Shown: piece by piece, positions 1 through 7,454 of the stretch
Position numbering within the stretch: the stretch's first letter is position 1
Layout: the number at the start of each line of letters is the position of its first letter
NCBI GenBank assembly: GCA_002492075.1
Contig: DKXD01000177.1
Coordinates: 1 to 14,601, forward strand
Direction of reading: 5' to 3'
DNA from: Ruminococcaceae bacterium UBA7135
GTDB taxonomy: Bacteria; Bacillota; Clostridia; Oscillospirales; Ruminococcaceae
Length of the DNA stretch: 14,601 nt
Translations under genes and position numbers: made by a program
Notes under the pieces: model-generated
Seen by the model: the letters and a program-made list of their open reading frames with translations, nothing else
Databases searched by the model: none
What the model was told of the DNA's origin: nothing

Positions 1-700
1 TTCCGATATGGCGATAGGCTTGGGAAAAATGATGGGGTTCAATTTCCCCGAAAACTTCAACTATCCGTATATGTCAAAAAGCATAAGCGAGTTCTGGCGG
101 CGCTGGCACATGACGTTGGGCGGGTGGTTTAAAAGCTATGTTTACTTTCCGTTGGGCGGCTCGCGCAAGGGGCTGCCGCGAACGGTTGTTAATCTGCTGA
201 TAGTATGGACGATAACGGGTATCTGGCACGGCGCTTCTTGGAATTTTATGCTTTGGGGCGCGTACTTCGGCGTACTTATCGTGCTTGAAAAGCTGTTTTT
301 GGGCAAGTGGCTTGAAAAAGCTCCCGGCTTTGTAAGCTGGCTTTACACATTTGTGCTTGTTGTTATCGGCTGGGTGATGTTCGATATCGTACCTAAGGGC
401 ACGGTGGATTTCGGTGAGGTGTTCGGGCTTATTTTCGGCTATGTTGGGGCAATGTTCGGCGCGAACGGATTGCTTTCGGACAGCTTCGCCGTGAACGCTA
501 TGGTGAATTACGGCGTGATATTCGCGCTGGCGATAATCGGAAGCTCCGACGTGCTGAAGCGTATAAGCAAGCTGATAAAAGAGAAAGCTCCGACGGGTAT
601 GCTGTACGGCTATCCGATCATACAAACGGGCGTATTGCTTATGAGCATAGCTTTCATCACCACTTCAAGCTATCATCCGTTTTTGTACTTTAACTTTTAA
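1..700 (+). CDS. MBOAT-family O-acyltransferase, AlgI-like (5'-truncated by window edge)
   Basis: This is the C-terminal half of a membrane-bound O-acyltransferase. Family members of the AlgI/DltB/PatA type move acyl groups, usually acetyl, across the membrane onto extracellular polysaccharide or wall polymers. The reading frame is open from base 2, so the true start lies upstream; about 232 residues are present where AlgI-type proteins usually have 450-500. The diagnostic block EFWRRWHMTLGGWF with PLGGSRKG is present, followed by TGIWHGASWNF, whose His is the invariant MBOAT catalytic residue. Several hydrophobic helices follow up to the C-terminus. The next gene encodes a DHHW/AlgX-like surface protein, the usual partner of such transferases, so the pair probably acetylates an exported glycan. 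The substrate cannot be read from the sequence. Family assignment is very secure. Confidence 0.95.
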   Translation, partial: SDMAIGLGKMMGFNFPENFNYPYMSKSISEFWRRWHMTLGGWFKSYVYFPLGGSRKGLPRTVVNLLIVWTITGIWHGASWNFMLWGAYFGVLIVLEKLFLGKWLEKAPGFVSWLYTFVLVVIGWVMFDIVPKGTVDFGEVFGLIFGYVGAMFGANGLLSDSFAVNAMVNYGVIFALAIIGSSDVLKRISKLIKEKAPTGMLYGYPIIQTGVLLMSIAFITTSSYHPFLYFNF

Positions 701-711
701 GGAGGAGTATC

Positions 712-1926
712 GTGAAGAAGTTTAAAATGACGCCTCACAAGCTGATGATAGGACTGTTCGCGCTTGTGCTTTGCGGAACTTCGCTGATGACCGCCGTGCT
801 CCCCAAAAAGGAGCGCAGCGAGAACGAGAACCGCACCTTGGCGCAAATGCCAACGATAGTCAATCAAAACAAGCTGAAAGCCGCAGAAAATCCCGCGGAC
901 GTGTGGAACTCCATAAAATGGAAATACATCAACGACCGCACGGGCAAGGCGTTCAAGGACGATTTCGAGACGTTTTTGAGCGATCATCTTGCGGGGCGAG
1001 AGATGTGGGTGAAGTTCTCAAACGGCATACAGCGGCTTTCGGGCAAGCAGGAGATAAACGGCGTTTACACCGTCGGGAATCAGATGATACAGCTTCTGAA
1101 GCCCTTTGACCAAGAGCAGTTCTACACGAATATAAAAGCCATGGACAGCTTCGCCGAGCGTTTTCCCGAAAAGCAGATGTATCTGATGATAGCGCCGACC
1201 GTGCAGGAGCTTTACACAAACAAGATACCGAGCTATATGAGCGTATTGAGCGAACGCGTGGTCATCGATACGTCATATAAAGCGCTTGCGAATGTCGGCA
1301 CTATCGATTGCCGCAGCTACCTCGCGAACGGTACGGACGAGTACCTCTACTACCGCACCGACCACCATTGGACGAGTCTCGGGGCGTACCGCGCGTATCA
1401 GTCGGCGGCAAAGGCGCTGGGATATACGGCGTATGGATTAAGCTCGTTTAATATCGAGACGGTCAGCAGCGACTTTCGCGGAACGCTGTACAGCAAGACA
1501 CTTGACGACAGCGTTACTCCCGACAGCATAGAATACTACACGCTCTCCAAAAATGAGCCTCAGGTGAAAATGACCTGTATGAACGGCGCGACCGTTGAGG
1601 AATATGACAGCCTTTATGTTCGGGAGTTCCTTGAGCAAAAGGACAAGTATTCAAGCTTTACTGGCAGCAACGTGCCGGTGGTTACGATAGAAACGAACGT
1701 TGATAACGATAAAACTCTGCTGATAGTCAAGGACAGCTACGCTCATTCGCTGGTGCCGTTCTTATCCAAGCATTACAGCAAGATAACCATGGCGGATATG
1801 CGTTATATCAACACCGACTTAAATCAGCTTATAGATCTTGACGATTATTCGCAGGTGCTGTTTATGTTTAACGCGATAACTTTCGCGGAGGACGACAGTT
1901 TAACAAGGCTGGGGCTTACGAGATGA
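712..1926 (+). CDS. DHHW / AlgX-AlgJ-like surface acetylation protein
   Basis: A 404-residue protein starting at GTG, supported by AAGGAGGA (699-706) five bases upstream. Residues 11-30 form an uncleaved signal anchor or signal peptide, so the rest should be outside the cell. The domain is SGNH-hydrolase-like: FLSDHLAGRE near residue 88, the DHHW signature at 217-220 (YYRTDHHWTSLGAY), and a KDSYAHSL block at 340-347 carrying the serine expected of the fold. AlgJ/AlgX and DHHW proteins work with MBOAT proteins, taking acyl groups handed over the membrane and placing them on exported polysaccharide. The upstream gene is exactly such an MBOAT, 11 bases away, so the functional pairing is strong; the glycan is unknown. 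Its stop overlaps the next start (ATGA), implying translational coupling to the RluA-family gene. Confidence 0.9.
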   Translation: MKKFKMTPHKLMIGLFALVLCGTSLMTAVLPKKERSENENRTLAQMPTIVNQNKLKAAENPADVWNSIKWKYINDRTGKAFKDDFETFLSDHLAGREMWVKFSNGIQRLSGKQEINGVYTVGNQMIQLLKPFDQEQFYTNIKAMDSFAERFPEKQMYLMIAPTVQELYTNKIPSYMSVLSERVVIDTSYKALANVGTIDCRSYLANGTDEYLYYRTDHHWTSLGAYRAYQSAAKALGYTAYGLSSFNIETVSSDFRGTLYSKTLDDSVTPDSIEYYTLSKNEPQVKMTCMNGATVEEYDSLYVREFLEQKDKYSSFTGSNVPVVTIETNVDNDKTLLIVKDSYAHSLVPFLSKHYSKITMADMRYINTDLNQLIDLDDYSQVLFMFNAITFAEDDSLTRLGLTR

Positions 1927-2777
1927 CGCGGGAGCTTTCGTTCGTCGTGACGAACGGCGAGAACGGCGATACCGCTGAAAGATTTTTGCAAAACAAGGGC
2001 TTCTCGCATAAACTGATAACAAAGCTGAAAGCGAGCGGCGGACTTACCCGCGGCGGAAAGCCGCTGCGTACTGTTGACAGGGTCTCGGAGGGAGATACGG
2101 TGAGCGTACGTATGGAGGACAGCGGCGATATCGTGCCAAATCCCGATGTCAAGGCGGCGATAGCCTTTGAGAACGAGGACGTGGTGGTGTTCGATAAGCC
2201 GCCGAATTTACCCGTTCACCCGTCGATCGTCCACTATGATGATACCTTAGGGAACTTGTACGCGGCGCTTTACCCGAACAGCGCGTTCCGACCGATACAC
2301 AGGCTCGATAAAGACACTTCGGGGTTGGTCGCCTGCGCGAAAAACAAGCTTGCGGCGGCAATGCTCGGCGAGAGCGGCGGGCGCATCGAAAAGACTTATT
2401 TCGCGGTGGCATGCGGCGAGATATCGCAAAGCGGTAAGATAGACGCGCCAATAGGCAGAACGGACGGCAGCATTATCAAGCGCGAGGTGCGCTCGGACGG
2501 TCAAAGAGCCGTAACGCTGTATGAGCCGATGCTCCGAAAAAACGGCAGAACGCTGCTTAAAATAACGCTGAAAACGGGGCGAACGCACCAGATACGAGTG
2601 CATTTCGCGTATATCGGGCACCCGCTGTGCGGCGACGATCTGTATGGCGGAGATCGTTCGGATATCAAGCGTCAGGCGCTTCACTGTGGGAAAATGCGTC
2701 TGAAGCTGCCGCTGACGGGCGAAGTGATCGAGATAGAAAGCCCGCTGCCCGATGACATAGGGAGACTTTTGAAATGA
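1923..2777 (+). CDS. RluA-family 23S rRNA-type pseudouridine synthase
   Basis: A 284-residue RluA-family enzyme that isomerises specific uridines in structured RNA, normally large-subunit rRNA. An N-terminal S4-like RNA-binding segment (about residues 17-65, with the LTRGGKPL turn) precedes the catalytic domain. HRLDKDTSG at 126-134 carries the catalytic Asp129, and TGRTHQIRVH (218-227) and QALHC (251-255) are the other family motifs. Length is typical of RluA/RluD/YlyB-like proteins; which uridine it modifies cannot be told, so no symbol is given. The ATG overlaps the stop of the DHHW gene by four bases, so ribosomes may re-initiate. Its own stop overlaps the following lipoprotein start the same way. 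An rRNA-modifying enzyme inside a surface-polymer operon is probably a passenger of genome compaction. Confidence 0.95.
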   Translation: MTRELSFVVTNGENGDTAERFLQNKGFSHKLITKLKASGGLTRGGKPLRTVDRVSEGDTVSVRMEDSGDIVPNPDVKAAIAFENEDVVVFDKPPNLPVHPSIVHYDDTLGNLYAALYPNSAFRPIHRLDKDTSGLVACAKNKLAAAMLGESGGRIEKTYFAVACGEISQSGKIDAPIGRTDGSIIKREVRSDGQRAVTLYEPMLRKNGRTLLKITLKTGRTHQIRVHFAYIGHPLCGDDLYGGDRSDIKRQALHCGKMRLKLPLTGEVIEIESPLPDDIGRLLK

Positions 2778-3373
2778 AGATAAAATACGCGCTTTGTGCT
2801 GTGATATGCGCCGCTGCCGCGCTTCTGGCGGGCTGTAAAAAGGGCTTGGTGTGTGAAAACGGAGTGATCGTTGTTGACAACGCGAATATCACGCTTTCGG
2901 TGCCCGAGGACTGGCGGGTGACAACAGGAGACGCGGTCTATGACGAGATGTACGAGGCGCTTTCCGATGAGTACGATTCCGTGAAAGAGCTGAAAAGCTC
3001 GTTCGAGGACAGCGGTGAACGGCTTTTGCTTGACGCGCAGTCGCCTGACGGCGCGGTGGGAGTGCTGCTTTCCGAAACGGACAGGACAGACGTGAGCGCC
3101 GCCGATGTATTGCGTTCCGTTCACGATACGTCGATATTCGGGTTTCGTTCTTCCGGTCTTTTCACGGAAAGCAGCTTTGAGGAATACGATTGGGGCGGCG
3201 TTATCGGCGTGATGTCCGATATAAAGGTCTCCGAGAAAAAGGATCAGCCCGTTGTTTTGGAAGAAAAGGAGTTCTGTTTCGAGCGGGGCGAGCTGATTTT
3301 CTCGCTGAAGATACACATAACAAGCGGCTTTGATCAGGCTGCGGACAGCATTAAAATATCCGCTAACCGTTGA
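2774..3373 (+). CDS. putative lipoprotein of unknown function
   Basis: A 199-residue protein beginning with a short Lys-containing leader and an Ala/Leu-rich core that ends in the lipobox LLAGC, so Cys21 should be lipidated and the protein anchored on the outer face of the membrane. The mature part contains an ITLSVPEDWRV segment, a pattern seen near the start of PsbP-like and similar beta-sheet lipoproteins, but I do not recognise a family with confidence. It is acidic through the middle (residues 57-75) and has no transmembrane helix after the signal. Its ATG overlaps the stop of the RluA-family gene, making it the last gene of the operon. After the stop no GC-rich terminator is visible, only an AT-only hairpin around 3413-3433. 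Confidence 0.8.
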   Translation: MKIKYALCAVICAAAALLAGCKKGLVCENGVIVVDNANITLSVPEDWRVTTGDAVYDEMYEALSDEYDSVKELKSSFEDSGERLLLDAQSPDGAVGVLLSETDRTDVSAADVLRSVHDTSIFGFRSSGLFTESSFEEYDWGGVIGVMSDIKVSEKKDQPVVLEEKEFCFERGELIFSLKIHITSGFDQAADSIKISANR

Positions 3374-3540
3374 TTTCGGCTACTAACAGTTGTTATGTTG
3401 TATAAAAAAACGAAAAAAATCTGTCATTTTTTTAGAAATTTTTCGATAGTACTTGATTTATTTGAGTGAATATTGTATAATAATATTTGGATAACTATGC
3501 AATGCTTTGTCATTGTAAATAATATAATGATAAGGGTTTG
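3374..3540 (+). other. AT-rich intergenic region with weak A/T hairpin
   Basis: This gap separates the surface-polymer operon from the PilZ gene. Eight bases AAAAAAAT (3413-3420) can pair with ATTTTTTT (3426-3433) around a CTGTC loop. That could act as a poor terminator for the operon, though it contains no GC pairs. The rest is the PilZ promoter and a leader of about 50 bases. No gene is seen on either strand. Confidence 0.4.
3453..3481 (+). promoter_or_regulatory. SigA-type promoter for the PilZ gene
   Basis: TTGATT (3453-3458) and a perfect TATAAT (3476-3481) are separated by exactly 17 bases in an AT-rich gap. Transcription would start near 3488, leaving a leader of about 50 bases before the PilZ start. 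The same -35 hexamer and spacing recur in front of mreB. Confidence 0.8.
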
Positions 3541-4224
3541 ATGCTTTTGATTTTTGGGAGCAAGGTGATAAAAGTCGAGGTGTTGGACGAAAAGGGGAAG
3601 CTTTTGCTTGCGTCCGAAAAAGGCTTCACGCTTCCTGCAGATATGTCGTCCGACGAAGACGCAATAGTCATGATAAAGGGCAGGGAATTGCCCGAGCTTG
3701 AGCGAAACGCGATCGTTTCGGTGGTAACCACCGCAAAAAGCGCTGACAGGATAAAGTATATGGGCGCGGTTGCCGTATCGACCGAAACCCAGTTGAATAT
3801 AAGGATACTTCACAATAACGATATGCAGCTTCTTCAAGAGCGGCGCAGGTTTTTCAAAATAAAGGTGAACGAGCACGGCAGGGCGCTGTTTTACGTTCGT
3901 GACGAGAAAACGGTGCGATTTGATGAGCCTGTGGAGGTATCCGTGCGGGATATAAACGTGGGCGGTATGTTCGTTTTTTGTTCGGATTATGAGTTTATGA
4001 AAGACGATATGATATGCTTCGATATCGACCTTTCCACCGACGTTCCTCTGAATATGGCGGCGCGTGTGCTGAGAGTTCAGCGTGACGCGGACGGAACGAT
4101 ACTGGGGTATGGATGCGAGTTTCAAGGGGCAACGGCGGCGCAGGAGGACATTATCGGAAGATTTATACTGAAGATACAGTCGCAGCAGCGCGCAAAAGAA
4201 AGCAACACGGGGTTGTTTGAGTAA
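3541..4224 (+). CDS. PilZ-domain (YcgR-like) cyclic-di-GMP effector candidate
   Basis: A 227-residue protein with an N-terminal beta-rich domain (about 5-92) resembling the YcgR N-terminal region and a PilZ domain (about 99-212). PilZ domains bind cyclic di-GMP through RxxxR and [D/N]xSxxG. Here the first motif reads RRRFFK at 101-106, giving R102 with Lys106 in place of the second Arg. The second reads DINVGG at 137-142, with Asn in place of Ser. Binding is therefore plausible but not certain. In Gram-positive bacteria YcgR-like proteins act on flagella or on exopolysaccharide machinery; the target is unknown here. I chose ATG 3541, with TAAGGG (3531-3536) four bases upstream; a TTG at 3538 is also in frame but too close to that site. 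The diguanylate cyclase gene follows after 73 bases. Confidence 0.85.
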   Translation: MLLIFGSKVIKVEVLDEKGKLLLASEKGFTLPADMSSDEDAIVMIKGRELPELERNAIVSVVTTAKSADRIKYMGAVAVSTETQLNIRILHNNDMQLLQERRRFFKIKVNEHGRALFYVRDEKTVRFDEPVEVSVRDINVGGMFVFCSDYEFMKDDMICFDIDLSTDVPLNMAARVLRVQRDADGTILGYGCEFQGATAAQEDIIGRFILKIQSQQRAKESNTGLFE

Positions 4225-4240
4225 AATCTCATGTTATAAT
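4213..4240 (+). promoter_or_regulatory. extended -10 promoter for the GGDEF gene
   Basis: TTGTTT (4213-4218), a 16-base spacer, and TGTTATAAT (4232-4240), which is an extended -10 (TGn followed by TATAAT). The -35 lies inside the last codons of the PilZ gene, so the cyclase can be transcribed independently as well as by read-through. A second TATAAT directly follows (4241-4246) but has no -35 at a usable distance. Confidence 0.7.
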
Positions 4241-4246
4241 TATAAT

Positions 4247-4270
4247 GCGGAATATTTCAGAGTTTTCCGC
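4247..4270 (+). other. leader hairpin upstream of the GGDEF gene
   Basis: GCGGAA (4247-4252) pairs with TTCCGC (4265-4270) around a 12-base loop, at the very start of the predicted transcript. There is no T tract after it, so it looks like an mRNA 5' stabilising hairpin rather than a terminator. It is too short for a cyclic-di-GMP riboswitch aptamer. Confidence 0.4.
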
Positions 4271-4297
4271 GATAAATATCAGCTAGGGGGATGAAAG

Positions 4298-6325
4298 ATG
4301 AAAAAATCAAGTTTGAAGTTTGGGCTGATCGGCATACTGCTGGTTTTCGCCATTGTTCCCGTACTTATCTTGGGCGTTGTGGGAACGTTTTCGACTATTA
4401 GTTATTCGGAAAACGTAAGATTTGGCGAAATTACCGATGTATCGCTGTCAAAGGCAGGCGTGGTAGATACCGTTTTCGAGAGCTATCAGGCAAAAGCCAC
4501 CGGACTTGCGAAGATGGACAACGTTATTTCCAGCGCCAAAAACAGCAACGATGACGGTTTGCAGGAGCTGAAAGCGATCTCCGATAAAAGCGGTGATATT
4601 TACGACGCGCTTATATTGGACGTAAACGGAACTGTTATCGTGTCTTCCATGAACGAGGAAAAGGGAACGTTTGAGAACTTCAGCGCGGATAATATGCCTG
4701 TGGTATCCGGTATTCTTTCGTGGGAGAAATATGGGTTTGACGCGTTTTTCGTATCGCACGAGATATATGCCGATCCCGATGAGAAAACCGGCGGTCTTCT
4801 AGGTTACGTTTGTCTTATAATACACCCTGAAAGCGAAGGCGGAAGCCTTATGATGGCTCTTGGCGGATCGTATCTTGACGGAAACGCAAATATGGTGCTT
4901 GTAGACGCGGAAGGCAATACGCTGAATTTCGAGGGCAATGCAAAGATAATGAAAGCCTCCGAAGCGGATTCAGGCTTTGTATCAAATGTTAGTACAATAT
5001 TTGATTCCGTAAAGACATCAACCTCCGATAAAGAGGCTTCAAAGAACCTTTATCAAAAGAAAAGCGGAAAGTATGCTATTGTTGCAGGCGCTATCCCCAA
5101 TGTTACCACGTGGAGATGGGTAGGTCTGGCAAATTCTTCAAGCTTTAAGGGATTTGCTTCAAAAACCAACATTGTGGGGTGGATAGTTGTATTTGTATCC
5201 GCTCTGGTTGCGTCAGGAATAGGCTTTGTCCTTGTAAACAAGTTCGTGGGCAATATGCACAGCATGCTTAAGAAGATGAACAATATCAGCTTCGATGAGG
5301 GCTTTTCCTCAATGCGGTTCGATGTTAAGAATGACAAGAGCGAGCTTAGTGTAATTCAAAGATCCTTTAATGAGTTTATCGATGAGGTAAACCTCAATAG
5401 CCAGCGTTACCGCACACTTGCAAATTTGTCCGATAATATGCTGTTCGAGTGGGATTTCCACAAGGAATCCATGTACGTTTCGGATAATTTGTTGGCGAAG
5501 TTCGAGTTGGATCCTTCACAGGCGTCGCTATCAAACGGACGCTTTCTGGATTCGCTGATGAGCCCCGAAGATTCCGAAAGATATAAGCACGATATCAACA
5601 AGCTCCTTAAAAATAAGGATAAGATACAAGCAGAGTATCAGCTTCTTTCAAAGAGCGGCGCTACTATTTGGGTATCGCTTTCCGCTACCTGCATAAACGA
5701 CCGTTTAAGCGAGCCGTTGCGTGTTATCGGTGTCATCACCGATATAGATAATGAAAAGAAGATGGAGATGCAGCTCTCCGAGCGCGCAAGCTTTGACTTC
5801 CTTTCGCAGCTCTACAACAGAAGCACGTTTATCAGAATGTTGACCAGCGAGCTTGACCGCAGAGCTCCGAAAGAGAAGATCGCTACGATGTTTATAGACG
5901 TCGATGACTTTAAGTTTATCAACGACCGTTACGGACACACCGTCGGTGATGAGGTAATTCGTTACGTTGCGGATACTATCCGCAAAAAGGTAGATGACCG
6001 CGGAGGATTTGCGGGACGTTTTGGCGGTGATGAGTTTGTGCTTTGCTTTACCAATCAGGAAGATATCGCCAATGCGGAGCAAATAGCGATGGATATCATC
6101 GATGATCTGTATGTTGGACATACGACCGAGGAGGGCACGCTTATCAACGTAAGAGCGTCTATCGGTATCGCGTATTGCCCGGATCATACATTGGATGCCA
6201 ACGAGCTGTTGTCGTTCTCCGATACCGCAATGTACTTTGTAAAGAAGAACGGCAAAACCAACTATCACGTTTACGTTCCGGAGGACAGCGAATCCGGCGA
6301 GTACATCGATCCCGAGGGCTATTGA
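4298..6325 (+). CDS. membrane sensor diguanylate cyclase (extracytoplasmic sensor-PAS-GGDEF)
   Basis: A 675-residue enzyme predicted to make cyclic di-GMP from two GTP. TM1 spans about residues 8-30 and TM2 about 292-316. They flank a roughly 260-residue outside domain that could be a Cache-type ligand sensor (LILDVNGTVIVSS near 105-117 and LVDAEGN near 201-207 fit Cache strands). A PAS domain occupies about 371-486 and the GGDEF domain about 496-660. The catalytic loop is an intact GGDEF (576-580) preceded by GRF, and the metal/GTP segment FIDVDDFKFINDRYGH is normal, so the enzyme should be active. At the allosteric I-site position the residues are D567..G570, not RxxD, so product inhibition is probably absent. 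AGGGGG (4285-4290) lies seven bases before the ATG. There is no EAL domain, and the gene follows a PilZ gene that may respond to its product. Confidence 0.95.
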   Translation: MKKSSLKFGLIGILLVFAIVPVLILGVVGTFSTISYSENVRFGEITDVSLSKAGVVDTVFESYQAKATGLAKMDNVISSAKNSNDDGLQELKAISDKSGDIYDALILDVNGTVIVSSMNEEKGTFENFSADNMPVVSGILSWEKYGFDAFFVSHEIYADPDEKTGGLLGYVCLIIHPESEGGSLMMALGGSYLDGNANMVLVDAEGNTLNFEGNAKIMKASEADSGFVSNVSTIFDSVKTSTSDKEASKNLYQKKSGKYAIVAGAIPNVTTWRWVGLANSSSFKGFASKTNIVGWIVVFVSALVASGIGFVLVNKFVGNMHSMLKKMNNISFDEGFSSMRFDVKNDKSELSVIQRSFNEFIDEVNLNSQRYRTLANLSDNMLFEWDFHKESMYVSDNLLAKFELDPSQASLSNGRFLDSLMSPEDSERYKHDINKLLKNKDKIQAEYQLLSKSGATIWVSLSATCINDRLSEPLRVIGVITDIDNEKKMEMQLSERASFDFLSQLYNRSTFIRMLTSELDRRAPKEKIATMFIDVDDFKFINDRYGHTVGDEVIRYVADTIRKKVDDRGGFAGRFGGDEFVLCFTNQEDIANAEQIAMDIIDDLYVGHTTEEGTLINVRASIGIAYCPDHTLDANELLSFSDTAMYFVKKNGKTNYHVYVPEDSESGEYIDPEGY

Positions 6326-6368
6326 TACGGTTGACGGCTTAAAGTTGACAGTTGAAAGTTATATTATG

Positions 6369-6394
6369 AGGGCGCGCGGGAAACTTCGCGCCCT
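6369..6394 (+). terminator. GC-rich hairpin after the GGDEF gene, probable terminator
   Basis: AGGGCGCG (6369-6376) pairs perfectly with CGCGCCCT (6387-6394) around a 10-base loop, 44 bases after the cyclase stop. The following TATT is only a short T-rich tail, so termination may be incomplete. Confidence 0.5.
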
Positions 6395-6443
6395 TATTGG
6401 GCGAATACAAGTACATAATACGTTTTCTATCACCGCAGGGTGG

Positions 6444-6549
6444 TAATAATTGACAATGGACAATTATGGAGCGCGCTCCGTGCGCATATTTAAATCTTGC
6501 GGCGAAAAGCGCCGCACTGAAATTGTCCATTTTTCATTATACATTATTA
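6444..6549. repeat. palindromic MITE-like repeat, element A
   Basis: The outer arms TAATAAT (6444-6450) and ATTATTA (6543-6549) and the inner perfect 11-bp arms AATGGACAATT (6455-6465) and AATTGTCCATT (6521-6531) give an inverted-repeat element of about 106 bp. Inside lie a perfect 12-bp palindrome GGAGCGCGCTCC (6468-6479) and a hairpin TGCGGCG/CGCCGCA (6498-6504 / 6510-6516). It has no coding capacity and looks like a dispersed, non-autonomous repeat or a bacterial interspersed palindromic unit. Copies elsewhere in the genome cannot be checked from this window. Confidence 0.6.
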
Positions 6550-6641
6550 TACTAATTCCCGTTCATAGCGTAGACAAAATTTGGCGCGATGACAGGGACG
6601 GGATATCAAATCAATGTCTATACGTTGCTTTGGAATTAGTA
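6550..6641. repeat. second inverted-repeat element B, MITE-like with TA ends
   Basis: TACTAATTCC (6550-6559) and GGAATTAGTA (6632-6641) are perfect 10-bp inverted repeats. The similarity continues imperfectly inward: the left arm carries CGTAGACA and ATTTG, while the complement of the right arm carries CGTATAGACA and ATTTG. Each end finishes in TA, as expected for a Tc1/mariner-IS630-type insertion with a TA target duplication. The element abuts element A with no gap. No transposase is present, so it would be non-autonomous. Confidence 0.5.
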
Positions 6642-6668
6642 TTAATTGTATTTTATGGAGGAATTGAT

Positions 6669-7454
6669 TTGGCTAAAGTAATTGCTGTTACTAATCAAAA
6701 GGGCGGCGTCGGAAAGACGACCACTTGCAGTTCAATATGCGGTGAGCTTACGCGTCTGGATTATAGGGTGTTGTCGATCGACCTCGACCCGCAAGGCAAT
6801 TTAAGTTTCAGTTTGGGTGTTGAAACGGACGACAAATTCACTATATATGATGTGATGAAAGGAAATTGCGAGATAAGCGACGCGATAATAAAAGGCAACG
6901 TGTGCGACGTTGTGCCGTCGAATATCCTGCTTTCGGGTCTGGAGCTGGAGATGACGGGCGTTGGACGCGAGTATGTTCTGCGCGAGCAGCTTTCGACGAT
7001 CTCCAAAAAATATGACTATATCATTCTGGATACGCCGCCCGCGCTTTCTGTGCTGACGATAAACGCTTATACCGCGTCGGACGAGCTTGTGATACCCATG
7101 CTTTGCGAGATACTGTCGCTTCAGGGAATTGCGCAGTTAAAGCAGACGATTTTTGCGGTCAAGCGTTATTACAACAAATCGCTGTGCGTGCGCGGTATAT
7201 TGCTGAATAAGTATAACCCGCATTTTACGCTTACAAAGGACGTTGAGGATATCGCGCAGATGATCGCCGAGCAGCTTGGAACGACCATATTCAATACGAA
7301 GATAAGTGCGTCGGTGGCGATAGCGGAAGCGCCCGCGCACGGCGAGAGCATAATCACCTACAGTCCGAAAAGCAAGTCCGCGGCGGAGTTCAAGGCGTTC
7401 GTAAAAGAGCTTATAGAGCCGCATAACAAGAAGAAGGCGAGCAAAGCAACATGA
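6669..7454 (+). CDS. orphan ParA/Soj-like P-loop ATPase (TTG start)
   Basis: A 261-residue ParA-type ATPase. Such proteins dimerise on ATP, bind DNA or membrane non-specifically and position a cargo when a partner stimulates hydrolysis. The deviant Walker A KGGVGKTT lies at residues 11-18, the IDLDPQGN switch segment follows, and YIILDTPP is the Walker B. There is no N-terminal helix-turn-helix, so it is the short Soj/chromosomal type. The start is TTG 6669, set by GGAGGA (6657-6662) six bases upstream and by the canonical MAKVIAVTNQKGG start of the family. The open frame continuing upstream through repeats is not coding. The C-terminus is Lys-rich. No parB or parS-like gene follows; instead its stop overlaps (ATGA) a ComFB-like gene, which makes that protein the likely partner. 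The cargo is unknown. Confidence 0.9.
   Translation: MAKVIAVTNQKGGVGKTTTCSSICGELTRLDYRVLSIDLDPQGNLSFSLGVETDDKFTIYDVMKGNCEISDAIIKGNVCDVVPSNILLSGLELEMTGVGREYVLREQLSTISKKYDYIILDTPPALSVLTINAYTASDELVIPMLCEILSLQGIAQLKQTIFAVKRYYNKSLCVRGILLNKYNPHFTLTKDVEDIAQMIAEQLGTTIFNTKISASVAIAEAPAHGESIITYSPKSKSAAEFKAFVKELIEPHNKKKASKAT

Larger units (their letters stand above)
6326..6668 (+). other. 343-bp intergenic region made of palindromic elements
   Basis: No gene is supported here. In order it holds a GC hairpin (6369-6394) after the GGDEF stop, a small hairpin (6428-6445), a palindrome-rich element (6444-6549), a second element bounded by 10-bp inverted repeats (6550-6641), and the parA ribosome site. The parA reading frame stays open back to 6450 without a stop, but that stretch is repeat DNA with no ribosome site of its own. 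A weak TTGCTT (6625-6630) / TATTTT (6649-6654) pair is the only parA promoter candidate I found, and I do not rely on it. Confidence 0.6.

Noticed and set aside
2681..3316. Minus-strand open frame of 211 codons
   Set aside because: It is antisense to the lipoprotein gene, whose start, lipobox and operon overlap are convincing. It has no ribosome site or recognisable motif.
3538..3540. TTG start for the PilZ gene
   Set aside because: It lies only one base after the TAAGGG site, and an ATG follows immediately with better spacing.
4241..4246. Second TATAAT directly after the GGDEF promoter -10
   Set aside because: No -35 at 15-19 bases. The upstream TATAAT has both an extended -10 and a -35.
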